This document shows positions 17,003 through 26,104 of a stretch of DNA of 39,693 nt, piece after piece. Every line of letters starts with the position of its first letter. Position 1 is the first letter of the stretch. This DNA is from Paramoeba atlantica (Eukaryota; Discosea). The notes beneath the pieces were generated by a model. It searched no databases. It saw only the letters and a list, made by a program, of their open reading frames with translations, and was not told the DNA's origin. A program made the translations under genes and the position numbers. Where the stretch lies: the NCBI GenBank assembly GCA_977017575.1, contig CDRNVI010000102.1, positions 1-39,693 on the forward strand, read 5' to 3'.

Positions 17003-17213
17003 GGCGGGCCCTTCGAGGCGGTGCAGACCCGCTGGCGCGGGTGGTGCTTTACCTCGTGACAAGTGATCTTGAAGGAAACAAGCTTCTGAAATCTTTTTTT
17101 TTGAAGGGCCCGCCTTCGAGGCGGTGCAGACCCGCTGGCGCGGGGAGTGCTTTACCTCGTGGCAGGTAATCTTGAAGAAAACAAGCTTCTGAAATCTTTT
17201 TTTTGAGGGGCCC
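17003..17213 (+). repeat. Tandem duplication of a ~100-bp unit
   Basis: GGGCCCTTCGAGGCGGTGCA, with CAGACCCGCTGGCGCGG and ending AAGCTTCTGAAATC plus a T8 run, occurs at about 17006-17105 and again at about 17106-17207, with a few substitutions. The array is bounded by related GGCGGGCCC and GGGCCCGCC sequences. No family is recognised. Confidence 0.75.
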
Positions 17214-17307
17214 GCCCGGCTAACATTTTGCCTCTGGGAGGTCTATGTTCGATTCTACTTACGTCTTGTTTATGTTAAGCATTGAGCCCTTTATGTTGTA
17301 CTTTAGG

Positions 17308-17740
17308 GCGGTGCGAGCGTAGTTGTTAGACGGTGGGCCTTACAACCTGCAGGTTGGGAGTTCGATTCCCGCTATCGACAAAACTCGTAACCTGGCGGCC
17401 TCACTAAAAAGGGAAAGCGATCAGGAGTGCCTTCAAGGCCCACACCCAACCCCGCTCACCTGGAGGACCGACCCGGAACCGTCGAGCTGAACCAGGCTCC
17501 AGCGCAGCCGCTAAATTGCGAGCTGCCTACGCAAAGGAGGCTTGAAACACAGCCTACACGATGCAACGGGGTGGACGCCCGTCCTGGTAGCTACGGTTGG
17601 GTAGCCGTGCTCGGGCCGCAAGGCGTCGAGTCCCGTCTTGGAAGGGGGTAGCAAGACGATGAAGGTCGGTGACCTGAGACTCTACCCTAACGGTTGGCGC
17701 TGCAGAGCCCTCTGTGTCTGTGTGTCTGTGTCTTCTGTTG
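17308..17740 (+). mobile_element. tRNA-derived SINE (SINE1), copy 2
   Basis: The copy is collinear with 5117-5525 and carries few differences. The B-box region AGTTCGATTCCC can form a 5-bp T-arm (TGGGA/TCCCG). The tail here is a TGTGTC-type repeat (about 17708-17740) instead of (TTC)n, so the simple-repeat tail varies between copies. Confidence 0.8.
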
Positions 17741-18011
17741 TGCTTTAATAATGCAAAAGTGCACCTATGGGCACGTTCACCGGCTCAGTGAGACGGAACC
17801 GAGGTTCCCCCAACACTACCTTACATCAGGTCGTGCATACGGAACATTTCGTTCGTTGACAGTTCTTTATGTATCTCTGCTTGGTTAGCCAACAGGCATT
17901 AAGCTCAGACGCCACGTCAAGGCGAGAGATAATTGTCTGAGGACCCTCTTCTCACGAAGAAGGTATTCAAAATGAATGTGATTTTCGTATCAATTTACTC
18001 TAATTTCTTTT
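17741..18011. other. Unassigned region beyond the Helitron protein-coding end
   Basis: No gene is recognised. The Helitron 3' terminus should lie here or further left, but no clear CTRR end with a hairpin could be fixed; the best stem is a weak 5-bp pair (CTTCT/AGAAG) at about 17951-17965. Confidence 0.3.
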
Positions 18012-18437
18012 CTATTTTCCACTGTACATTTCTTGTTCCACTGTATTTCTTGTTCTTCGCTCTTTTGCCCATACCGCTTCTACCGATTCCCGGCTGACGA
18101 TCCGAGCAAGTTCCGTACGAGACAGTTCAGGAGGTGTTTCGAGACCTGGAGTTGCGCACTGAATCATCCAACGGCAAACGAATAAAGCACAGTCATTGGT
18201 GCCATCATCTTGCACCAAGGTTGAGCCCTGTATAATCTCCCAGCCATGTGCTCCGTGAAAGATATTTTGCGCAACAGTTTGCACATCTAAGAGCACTTCA
18301 ATTCTTCTCCTCGGATTGTGGTTAGGCAGGGAATCGAACCAAAGTAACTTTCCGCCTTCTTTATTTTCATGCGGTACGATAACACATAGAGCGAAGTGTT
18401 GATTGAAAAAGAATGGAACGGCAGTGCGGTCAGCCAA
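18012..18437 (-). CDS. C48/Ulp1-like cysteine protease domain
   Basis: The 141-residue frame contains QHFALCVIVP (His 14), LLWFDSLPN (Asp 35) and LVQDDGTNDCALFVCRWM (Gln 76, Cys 83). This is the His-Asp-Gln-Cys set and spacing of Ulp1/SENP-type cysteine proteases, which cleave SUMO-like modifiers or polyproteins. The frame opens with TTG; upstream it stays open as far as the helicase region (FFKRYATSVGDLP), and shortening an A8/T8 run by one base would make it continuous with the helicase frame. It is therefore likely to be the C-terminal domain of the Helitron polyprotein. A separate gene or a capture from another transposon is the alternative. Confidence 0.7.
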   Translation of the reverse strand: MADRTAVPFFFNQHFALCVIVPHENKEGGKLLWFDSLPNHNPRRRIEVLLDVQTVAQNIFHGAHGWEIIQGSTLVQDDGTNDCALFVCRWMIQCATPGLETPPELSRTELARIVSRESVEAVWAKERRTRNTVEQEMYSGK

Positions 18438-18492
18438 GAAAATTCTTGTTCTTATTTCTGCCGGTAAATCCCCTACTGATGTGGCATATCTC

Positions 18493-18981
18493 TTAAAAAA
18501 AATACCTAGCGCCTCCTATTGAGAGCTCCAATACGGACATGCCTCTTTCCTGAGCAAATTCTTGACTGCGAAGTCTTGAAAGTACTTCTTTTTCTCTGTT
18601 GGTGCTCACCAGCATGCATGAATTCTTTGGTACCCCATCAGTAGCATACTGGGCGTTTTTTAAGAAACCCTTAAACGATGAAGCGCATAAGCTTGGATCC
18701 CGCAAGTTCATCAGCATTCTTTGATGTTCAAAGTCCTTTTCACTTGTTCCATCTGCTCTATGTTGGGTGGTAAGATTCGTAAAAACAAATTCATTGATTC
18801 CTAATGTACATGAATGGGGGCTGCAGCTAGCACCGTAGACAAGTGATGAGCCTGAAGTTCGTACTGGGGGTAATTGGAAAAAATCCCCGACCATGACTAT
18901 GGAAAACCCGCCAAATATTGCTTGGCTCTCAGAAACTGCACAAAGTCTTTGATGAATTTGCCACAAAGTCTTAGTTGACAT
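18493..18981 (-). pseudogene. Helitron helicase, middle part (motif III onward)
   Basis: Residues 1-14 (MSTKTLWQIHQRLC) follow directly on Walker B in PIF1-like helicases. Residues 28-40 read IVMVGDFFQLPPV (motif III), and TTQHRADG is at 71-78. The following KNSCMLVSTNREKEVL matches the region where Helitron helicases have LFPTN-like sequence. Motifs V and VI, needed to couple ATP to unwinding, are not found. The frame ends at GGARYFF and the protease follows in the next frame. It is in the same frame as the ORF at 18988-19728, separated by a short segment with TGA. Confidence 0.8.
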
Positions 18982-18987
18982 CGTGTG

Positions 18988-19728
18988 TCACGATGCTTCG
19001 TCGATCAAAACGGTATCCACGCCATTGAATTTTTGTCTTAACTTTTTCAGCCTCTGAGGGTTTAGATAATCTAGGAAAGCGCTCTTACTCTTTTTACTCC
19101 ACGCTGCTGGGAAACAGAATCCAAAATGTATGGTCTCCCCATTAATGTTGACAGCGCAAGCCCCCGAGTATCCGAAGGCAAGTGCGGATCTTGGGCGGAA
19201 AGCGTTCTTGGCTTCCATAAAGCATCGGCTGGTTTCACTTTTACCACACCCTGGACCTCCATGTAGAAAGGCTTTGTATCCTTCTGACAATCCTATATGA
19301 TTTTCTGTTTGCTTTAGTGTGTTGAGAACGAATTGCTCTTGATCCTTATCTAACTTTTTGTCGAGAGACCTATTCCTTATATGTTTTTCACCTACACGAA
19401 AAATGAGCTCAACACTTTTGTTTATACTAAGAACTCGGGCTTTCGAGAACGGATTCTGATTCAAACTTTCCAATACATCTTCTTGCGTTGCATTATTTTG
19501 CTTGAGCTCATCAATATCATGATCAGGCGTTTGATTTGAAATTATCCTCCTGGATTTCCCAGCTGACACCTTTATCTGAAACTTGTATGTTTTGTTGTCG
19601 AAGTTATCGCGACAGGATGTACTCATTGCGCCGATGCTCTGAGGCGCAGCATAGCAATGATTCGTTCTCTGATCCGATGTCCATGTATCTTTCAAAAGCC
19701 TTTCTACTTGATCTTCAAGTTCAACCAA
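18988..19728 (-). pseudogene. Helitron PIF1-like helicase, N-terminal part (Walker A and B)
   Basis: The 246-residue frame carries FLHGGPGCGKSETS (Walker A, 157-164), ALAFGYSGACAVNINGETIH (motif Ia region, 183-201) and VLIDEAS (Walker B, 240-246). It ends at an in-frame TGA inside a 9-nt segment (18982-18990) that is extra compared with the usual DEIS-M spacing. The surrounding bases form a short palindrome, CATCGTGTGTCACGATG. Upstream, the frame is continuous with Rep except for one TAA at 19861-19863: the intervening DNA reads DVAEATGCLEKEA and so on without further stops. Confidence 0.85.
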
Positions 19729-19860
19729 AAAAAGTTCAGTTTCAACGTTTCTTTTCTTTCCTTTCTTCGAATTTGCTTGATGTTGTGCAAGGAGATCGTT
19801 CGCTTCCTGAATTCCATCCGCAGCTTCTTTTTCTAAACACCCAGTAGCTTCTGCAACATC

Positions 19861-21672
19861 TTACGCTGTTTCTGTTAAGCCTTTTGATTCCCATTCTTCA
19901 TACGTAGTAGCTTCCCGGTGCCTAAACATGTTGATCATGCATCTTGGTTCTTCAAAGGAAGAATCCTGAATTCCGATTCTGCAAATTTCCGGAGGGTATT
20001 CCGTTCCTTCCACCTTTTTTCCCTCACTACACTCCTTGAGTATCTTCAAGTACTCTTTCCAGTCGCTTGGCCTATATGATATTTTCTTATCTTTTGAGAA
20101 GGGGCGCATAAGGGCAGAAAAATATTTCGCGTGTTTTATTGCTAAAACAGTTGTAGAATGATCGCAATCTGTAGCGACATCCCGGAGATGTGACCAGTGC
20201 GGTATATACCCTGGAGATGGGATAACATATTTGCTCCGTATTCGCTGAGTAAAAGTTTCAATCAGCGGATGTCCTTTCTTGAATGCGAATGTAGTGTTTC
20301 TTAATCTCCCTTTCTTGGTTTTACCAATTGTTTTCACTGATGATATGCGAACTCTCGCAATAGTGGCGTCGTAAAGGTAAAAATTTAAGAACTCAAGTTC
20401 TGTGCCTCGAAAGTAATAGTCCAGAGCCTTACTGCACATTTCAGTAGACCCATCAGCCCTTACAATCACATCAGAGAGGCCTTCATTATCTGATATTTCG
20501 CTATCAGTCTCTGTTTCGTCTTCCTGTACTCCTGAAACGCCTTTGACCATTAATTTAGATGCCTGCCGTACATCCAAGTAGGAAACTATATGTCTGCATT
20601 CTTCCGACTCATAACCAAGGCAACAATACATGGCCAGCTGGGCCACTTCTTGCATCCCTAGTTGACTATTTTCAAGCCTATTGCAGAGCAACGTGTCTGC
20701 TGAATTCTCGTGCGATCTTCGGCTTCCGTATTTTTCTTTGTGTTTTGCTGCTTGAACTTCCCCAATACAAGTATTGATATCAAGCAAGTTTTTGGACAAA
20801 TATTTAAAAAGATAGAAAGTAGTTATCGCTGCAACGCAAGCTGATCCGAGAAAAACAACATTTGTATTGAATCCCAGGAGGCAGGACATGATCGAATTGT
20901 ATTCTGCAGCATTTTTTTCCCTTGATGATCTCTTAGGCAAGTACAATAGAGGGCGAAAGTCAGGTGACATATAACCAAAGAAAGAGGGCTCTGTACTTTC
21001 AGCACGGGCCGCCATATTTTCTGAAACTGTTTTTACCACTACTTTTCCTGGTGTAGAACTTGATTGTTCTAACAAATAAAAAGCATTCAATGGCGCAACC
21101 TGGCGTGGGTGTGCATATCGGCATTTTGTTGGCGCTACACCTATATTTTTGAAACATTTCTCCGTATGCACATGCTGTTGCACAGTTGATGCAACTCGAT
21201 GCTCTCTGATATCCATGGCTTTCTGATTATCGAATGGCGGGCATGCCTCTAACCCCACTCTTCCCCCGACGCTTCTCGTATCTCCTTTATCCCACGGCAC
21301 GGAAACCGTCATCCAATCAGAAACTAATTGGCTTATACTGTTTCTTTCTGATTCCATATGAATCTTTTCGGAAGCATATTCAGCGAGAGGGATGCCCCAT
21401 AGAACAATATGCATATGCAAATTTCCTCTACCTTGTGTCTCAACCACCCCAAACATTCCCTTCATAATCTTGAAAACTCCGACGGGCATTTCTTCTGAAA
21501 TAGCACTGACTGATTGGCCTGATTTTTTAAATCGTTTGTGCGGGACTACACCAAATATCGTGGTAAGTAACGCATCAATAATTAAATGAAATGTTTGCGC
21601 TGCATATGCAGGGTGATCTCGCACTTTTTGTACACTTTGGTACGCATCGTCAATTAGAAAATCCTCTTGCAC
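19861..21672 (-). CDS. Helitron Rep (HUH endonuclease) domain
   Basis: The frame is 603 residues. The HUH motif lies in QGRGNLHMHIVLWG (His 86 and His 88), preceded by VFKIMKGMFGVVE, a Helitron Rep block. A Cys/His cluster, HVHTEKCFKNIG..CRYAHPR, lies at 168-190. The two catalytic tyrosines of the YxxxY type are in FYLFKYLSKN (Tyr 287 and Tyr 291), so the nicking and joining residues look intact. Rep nicks one strand at the ends and drives rolling-circle transposition. The frame begins right after an in-frame TAA at 21697-21699 that separates it from the Helitron-like N domain. The first codon here is GTG, so this is an internal piece and not a true start. Confidence 0.9.
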   Translation of the reverse strand: MQEDFLIDDAYQSVQKVRDHPAYAAQTFHLIIDALLTTIFGVVPHKRFKKSGQSVSAISEEMPVGVFKIMKGMFGVVETQGRGNLHMHIVLWGIPLAEYASEKIHMESERNSISQLVSDWMTVSVPWDKGDTRSVGGRVGLEACPPFDNQKAMDIREHRVASTVQQHVHTEKCFKNIGVAPTKCRYAHPRQVAPLNAFYLLEQSSSTPGKVVVKTVSENMAARAESTEPSFFGYMSPDFRPLLYLPKRSSREKNAAEYNSIMSCLLGFNTNVVFLGSACVAAITTFYLFKYLSKNLLDINTCIGEVQAAKHKEKYGSRRSHENSADTLLCNRLENSQLGMQEVAQLAMYCCLGYESEECRHIVSYLDVRQASKLMVKGVSGVQEDETETDSEISDNEGLSDVIVRADGSTEMCSKALDYYFRGTELEFLNFYLYDATIARVRISSVKTIGKTKKGRLRNTTFAFKKGHPLIETFTQRIRSKYVIPSPGYIPHWSHLRDVATDCDHSTTVLAIKHAKYFSALMRPFSKDKKISYRPSDWKEYLKILKECSEGKKVEGTEYPPEICRIGIQDSSFEEPRCMINMFRHREATTYEEWESKGLTETA

Positions 21673-21696
21673 GCTTTTTGAAGAGGCGCATAGGTA

Positions 21697-22602
21697 TTAC
21701 AGGGTAATTTTCATATCTGGATCGCATGGGGATACGGTGACGTAGAGTGTCGGATGACCCATGAACCCATGAATTGCCACCATTTGTTTAAAGCACGCAT
21801 TCCGAGCTGCGTCGGAAAATGGAACATCACGAGTTACAATATGCAGGACATTGCATGCTTCCAACAGAAGCTTACGATTTTCCTTTCGTTGAGGGTCCTT
21901 CTGTGCCTCCTTCAACTGCACAATTATATTTTCTTTTTCCAAAAGTTTCTTTGCTTTTTTCCACATATTGGGCTTGACTCTCACACTTCGAGCTAAGGAA
22001 TGGCGCCTGATTTGATCCCAATGTAAGAAACCAAAATTTCCGTTTCTGCACCAACGAGGGTCGTTTTGCAACAACAAATGCTTCAGGCCGCTGTCAGGAG
22101 TAAGGGGGCGCTTTAGGAGATTGGCAGACGCTTCAGAAAGAACTGGAAAAAGATCTGGAAACCCCATTCCCAAAATTTTGTCATTCTCGTTAAACTCGTT
22201 AGCTGCACTTGTAACGTGAATTCTGGCATGGTGCCTTATTTGGTCATTACCTTTTATGAGGTTTGTTAGGCTTTCGACTATCTCATCCTCAGCATTTCGT
22301 TGGGGAGGTTCACATAGTAAAACGTTTTCTACCTCCGGCTTTTCTTCTTCTATCGCGTTTCGTTTATGAGCTAATAGTGAAGCTGCCACTGAAATGGCAT
22401 TGTTGACCACAGTTGCTTCTTCAAGTATTCTTTTGCTTTCGTTCACCAAATCCTCTATTCTCTGTTCCGATATGTGAATATCTGAGTAGAATACATTCTT
22501 TAAGAAAATAAAGCCAAGCTCTTGTAGCGTCAGCCCGAACAGAGAAATATGCCTGTAGGGAAGCATCTGTTTCAGCTTTCCTTTTTGTTTGTTCACCGAC
22601 AA
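21697..22602 (-). pseudogene. Helitron-like N-terminal domain
   Basis: The 301-residue frame contains GMGFPDLFPVL, NDPRWCRNGNFGFLHWDQIR with RRHSLARS after it, and GHPTLYVTVSPCDPD, which are blocks of the Helitron-like N domain (PF14214 type) that precedes Rep. The first 38 residues are out-of-frame reading; real similarity begins near YSDIHISEQRIEDL. It ends with TAA just before the Rep frame. Its function in transposition is not well known. Confidence 0.8.
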
Positions 22603-23185
22603 ATGTTACAAACACCCTCTGTTCAGTAGCTGGAAGAATCTGAGCTATGTCCTGAGGTCCTGTTGAAAACAATGAAATAACATGATTTCGAAATTTTTTC
22701 TCAAAATTCCGCTCATAACGAATTTCACAGAGCGTCTGGAAATTTAGAATACGGCATATGGCCGATCGTTCGACAACTCCCAATGTTGGCAAACGGAGAT
22801 CTCTTAAATTCAGACCAAAGTCCCAGTCGTTCTTAAACGAAAAGTATGGGATGCCTCCTAGTCTAACGCGTTTCCTGCAACGAGAACACGAGCGCACCTC
22901 AGTACCAAACACCGCCTCCGAATCTATGCAATACAGATTTCCACCTATCGAAGACGTGTGTTTTCCTTTTAAGTTTGCATCCATGCTAGTACGAAGCATG
23001 TCACAGTCTTTTACAGGGATTCCTTCCAAAATCTCATGGGAAGGTTCAATAACCCCACACACGCCACACGACGTAGCTTTAAGCTCTGTATTCCTTTGGC
23101 AATTATGAAAATGAGGCCAATTATGAGTTCTATGAATAATGAGGCCAATTATGAGTTCTAACTTTCTATGAATGTACGGTATCAC
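22421..23185 (-). pseudogene. Helitron N-terminal region, DUF6570-like
   Basis: The 254-residue frame shows LPTLGVVERSAICRILNFQT, FRNHVISLFSTGPQDIAQIL and VRADATRAWLYFLKECILL, in the order seen in the DUF6570-type block upstream of Helitron Rep. Two CxxC pairs (SCGVCG, and CSRCRKRVRLG) precede it and may bind zinc. The frame changes at about 22480-22500, after which the next ORF continues. The first 30 residues come from a tandem repeat and the frame opens with GTG, so the real N-terminus or an upstream exon is missing. Confidence 0.7.
23105..23165. repeat. Two copies of a ~30-bp unit
   Basis: ATGAGGCCAATTATGAGTTC plus TATGAATA is repeated in tandem, at the 5' edge of the Helitron coding sequence. 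Confidence 0.75.
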
Positions 23186-23395
23186 CTTCTTACTTACTTT
23201 CCTACTTACTTTACTTCGCCCTTATCAACTTCGCCCGCTTCTCTCCCTTATCTCCCCCCCCAAAGAAACCATCCGCGACTTCCCGACTTCACCCGCTTCT
23301 TTCCCTCACTCCCCCCCCCCGAGCATCCATCCGCGCCTTCCAAACTTTGCCCTCCTCTTTCCCTCACTTCCCCCCAGAGTACCTTTTTTTTTTTT
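23186..23395. repeat. Imperfect C-rich tandem repeat, about three 57-bp units
   Basis: The units share CATCCGCGACTTCCCGACTT, then CTTTCCCTCACTCCCCC. They occur at about 23219-23264, 23265-23325 and 23326-23375. On the minus strand this is GA-rich DNA just upstream of the Helitron frames. Confidence 0.65.
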
Positions 23396-23658
23396 CTTGC
23401 CCAAAACTAGCAATTTAAGCACCCCTAAGTATATACTACAAACAAGGAACAGTAAAAGTTTTTTTTTTTTTTTTTTGCAAATAATTGGGGGGAATAGTAT
23501 TGAGTTTAACGTTTTTATCTACTTTTCGAACACTTTCGCTTTTTTTTTTTTTTTTATACCAAACTAAATAAATGAAATCTCTAAACAAAACAAACAAATC
23601 ATATCTCATAATATAAATATTATGTGCCCCGAAGAATTATATCAATCATCCTAAATTT
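23396..23658. other. AT-rich non-coding stretch with long T runs
   Basis: Homopolymer T tracts of about 18-19 occur at about 23459-23477 and 23539-23556. No gene is seen. Confidence 0.5.
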
Positions 23659-24057
23659 CTAAACATGCAGTTTCATGTTTTCCAGTGAAGCAGCACCTCT
23701 ATATTTGCAGGAGGAGCATCTGAACACTCGCCTGCTAGGTAAGAAAAGCACCTTTCTATGGGATTTGTTATACGTTGCTAAGAAGGCTCTAATTTGATGA
23801 GATTCCCCTCTCTCATGCCGTTGAACGTTCTTTCTCACTGCTTCAATATTGCAAACATCGCACATGTAAAGTGCAACGTTAACGCTTCCTTCTACTTTCT
23901 GAACATCATACATTTCCTCACCATCTTTGCAATGCTTCTCCCGCATGCTTATCCCGTGCCGCTTCATATTTCTTTGCAAACTAAAGCATCCGCAAATATT
24001 GCAACGTACTTTTTGACTCTCGTGAGACGACAGGTGGGTATGTCTCTTTTTCGGCAT
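23659..24057 (-). CDS. Small protein with three C2H2-like zinc fingers
   Basis: The frame is 132 residues from an ATG at 24057. Three putative fingers are seen: CNICGCFSLQRNMKRHG with a later His (about 19-42), CDVCNIEAVRKNVQRHE with GESH (about 66-87), and CSSCKYRGAASLENMKLH (about 114-131, only one His before the end). The spacing C-x2-C-x11-H is regular, so nucleic-acid binding is plausible. It lies on the Helitron strand, 474 bp upstream of the DUF6570-like frame. It could be a Helitron first exon, a captured gene or a host gene; nothing decides this. Confidence 0.6.
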   Translation of the reverse strand: MPKKRHTHLSSHESQKVRCNICGCFSLQRNMKRHGISMREKHCKDGEEMYDVQKVEGSVNVALYMCDVCNIEAVRKNVQRHERGESHQIRAFLATYNKSHRKVLFLPSRRVFRCSSCKYRGAASLENMKLHV

Positions 24058-24441
24058 ACTAGAGGAATAAAAAAAGGGTTTGAAATTACTCTAGCACGAA
24101 ATGCCGCTCTATTACTGTACCTGAACACACTTCAACCTCGTAAACGCCAACTTCACTTTTCATACATTGTCAAACCATACAAAATTTCAAATTCCTTTCA
24201 TGGCAGTCTTCCTCCAAAAATGGCTTTTTCATTACTAACACAGTAATGATTCAATTTCCTACTTGTACCACTATGGTGAAGTGTCTTAGCTCGGGCGGCG
24301 GGGTGCGCTAAGCCCCAACACTACTAGCCTAAATCATCAACCAAAGCTTTCAAAGTATGCTAGCAGTGCCCCTGGCCGGAGTGATTCTCTTTCTCTTTCC
24401 TTTATTTCTACCGCCCACCTTTCCACGCCCTTCTTTTTCTA
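24058..24441. other. Unassigned region between zinc-finger ORF and M2
   Basis: About 380 bp with no recognised gene or repeat; it ends in pyrimidine-rich DNA before the M element start. Confidence 0.35.
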
Positions 24442-24659
24442 CACATCCTCGCTCTGTGTCTCTCCTGTCCCACCCTCTCTCTGAGAATAGTATGACCCTG
24501 CTCGTTTTTCTCTACATATATACAAAATGCAAACCGTGTTTTTGGTGGCCAGCTGGCCACTTTTCGACGAAGCACAAACCGTGTTTAGGGTGGCCAGCTG
24601 GCCACCCTTCCACAACATGGCCAGCTGGCCACCCTTCCACAACACTCTCCCACCCCCGT

Positions 24660-25960
24660 GGGACTCACTCAGTGGACTCACTCAACGTGAGCCACTGCCC
24701 CACCTGGCAGTGCTCTGACTCTCTCACGTGTCACTGTAGGTACAGTGCCGATGCAGTCACTACCTTACGTGGCAGTACTCTCACTCTCTCACGTGCTACT
24801 GCAGCTGCACTGCATCACTGCAGTCACTGCCTCACGTGACACTACTCTTACTCTCGCACGTGCCACTGCAGCTACACTGCATCACTGCCTCACGGGGCAC
24901 TGCTCTCACTCTCTCACGTGCTACTGCAGCTACACTGCAGTCATTGCCTCACGTGGCAGTACTCTCACTCTCTCACGTGCTACTGCAGCTGCACTGCATC
25001 ACTGCAGTCACTGCCTCACGTGGCAGTAATCTTACTCTCTCACGTGCCACTGTAGCTACACTGCAGTCACTGACTCTGTCACATTCCACTGTATCTACAC
25101 TGCATTCACTGCCTCACGTGGCAGTACTCTCACTCTCTCACGTGCTACTGCAGCTACACTGCATCACTGCCTCACGTGACACTACTCTTACTCTCGCACG
25201 TGCCAATACAGCTGCACTGCGATCACTGCCTCACGTGGCAGTACTCTCACTCTCTCACGTGCTACTGCAGCTACACTGCAGTCACTGCCTCACGTGGAAC
25301 TACTCTTACTCTCGCACGTGCCACTGCAGCTACACTGCATCACTGCCTCACGGGGCACTGCTCTCACTCTCTCACGTGCTACTGCAGCTACACTGCAGTC
25401 ACTGCCTCACGTGGCAGTACTCTCACTCTCTCACGTGTTACTGCAGCTGCACTGCATCACTGCAGTCACTGCCTCACGTGGCAGTAATCTTACTCTCTCA
25501 CGTGCCACTGTAGCTACACTGCAGTCACTGACTCTCTCACATTCCACTGTATCTACACTGCATTCACTGCCTCACGTGGCAGTAATCTTACTCTCGCACG
25601 TGCCGCTGCAGCTGCGCTGCATCACTGCAGTCACTGCCTCACGTGGCACTACTCTTACTCTCTCACGTGCCACTGCAGCTACACTGCATCACTGCAGTCA
25701 CTGCCTCACATGGCAGTGCACTTACTCTCGCACGTGCCACTGCAGCTGCACTGCAGTCACTGCCTCACATGGCAGTGCACTTACTCTCTCACGTGCCACT
25801 GCAGCTACACTGCATCACTGCAGCCACTGCCTCACATGGCAGTGCACTTACTCTCTCACGTGCCACTGCAGCTGCACTGCATCACTGTGCAATCACTGCC
25901 TCACGTGGCACTGCTCTCACTCTCTCAAGGGCCACTGTAGCTACACACTGTACCACTCGG
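24660..25960. repeat. CACGTG-rich minisatellite, copy 2, with higher-order repeat
   Basis: There are about twenty 59/67-bp units of the type described at 13800-14395. A block of some 290 bp starting near 24836 recurs starting near 25294, giving a higher-order period of about 458 bp. The right part is dominated by a variant with CACATGGCAGTGCACTTACT. Confidence 0.85.
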
Positions 25961-26104
25961 ACCTGCACATTATTTTTCTCTCTATATATGTACAAACTGC
26001 AAACCGTGTTTTTGGTGGCCAGCTGGCCACTTTTTTCGAGAAAAAAAAATCGTTCCGAATTTGTTTTTTTCGCGATTTTGAGCAAATAATTTTTTTTGTT
26101 CAAA

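Larger units (their letters stand above)
18012..23185 (-). mobile_element. Decayed Helitron with a Ulp1-type protease
   Basis: Five frames in one order encode a DUF6570-like region, Helitron-like N domain, HUH Rep nuclease, PIF1-like helicase and a C48 cysteine protease. Three of the breaks are in-frame stops without a change of frame (at 21697, 19861 and 18988). Two are frameshifts, near 22500 and at the A8 run at 18495-18502. Five breaks in 5 kb suggest fairly recent inactivation. The termini are not resolved. Confidence 0.85.

Noticed and set aside
18988-21699. Reassigned stop codons explaining the in-frame TAA/TGA in the Helitron
   Set aside because: The stops do not fall at positions that ask for one conserved residue, other long frames end at the same codons, and the TAG at 4989-4991 replaces a Ser codon in the family, which fits ordinary nonsense mutation.
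24660-25960. CRISPR array
   Set aside because: Units are degenerate and contiguous with no unique spacers of constant length, and the context is eukaryotic.
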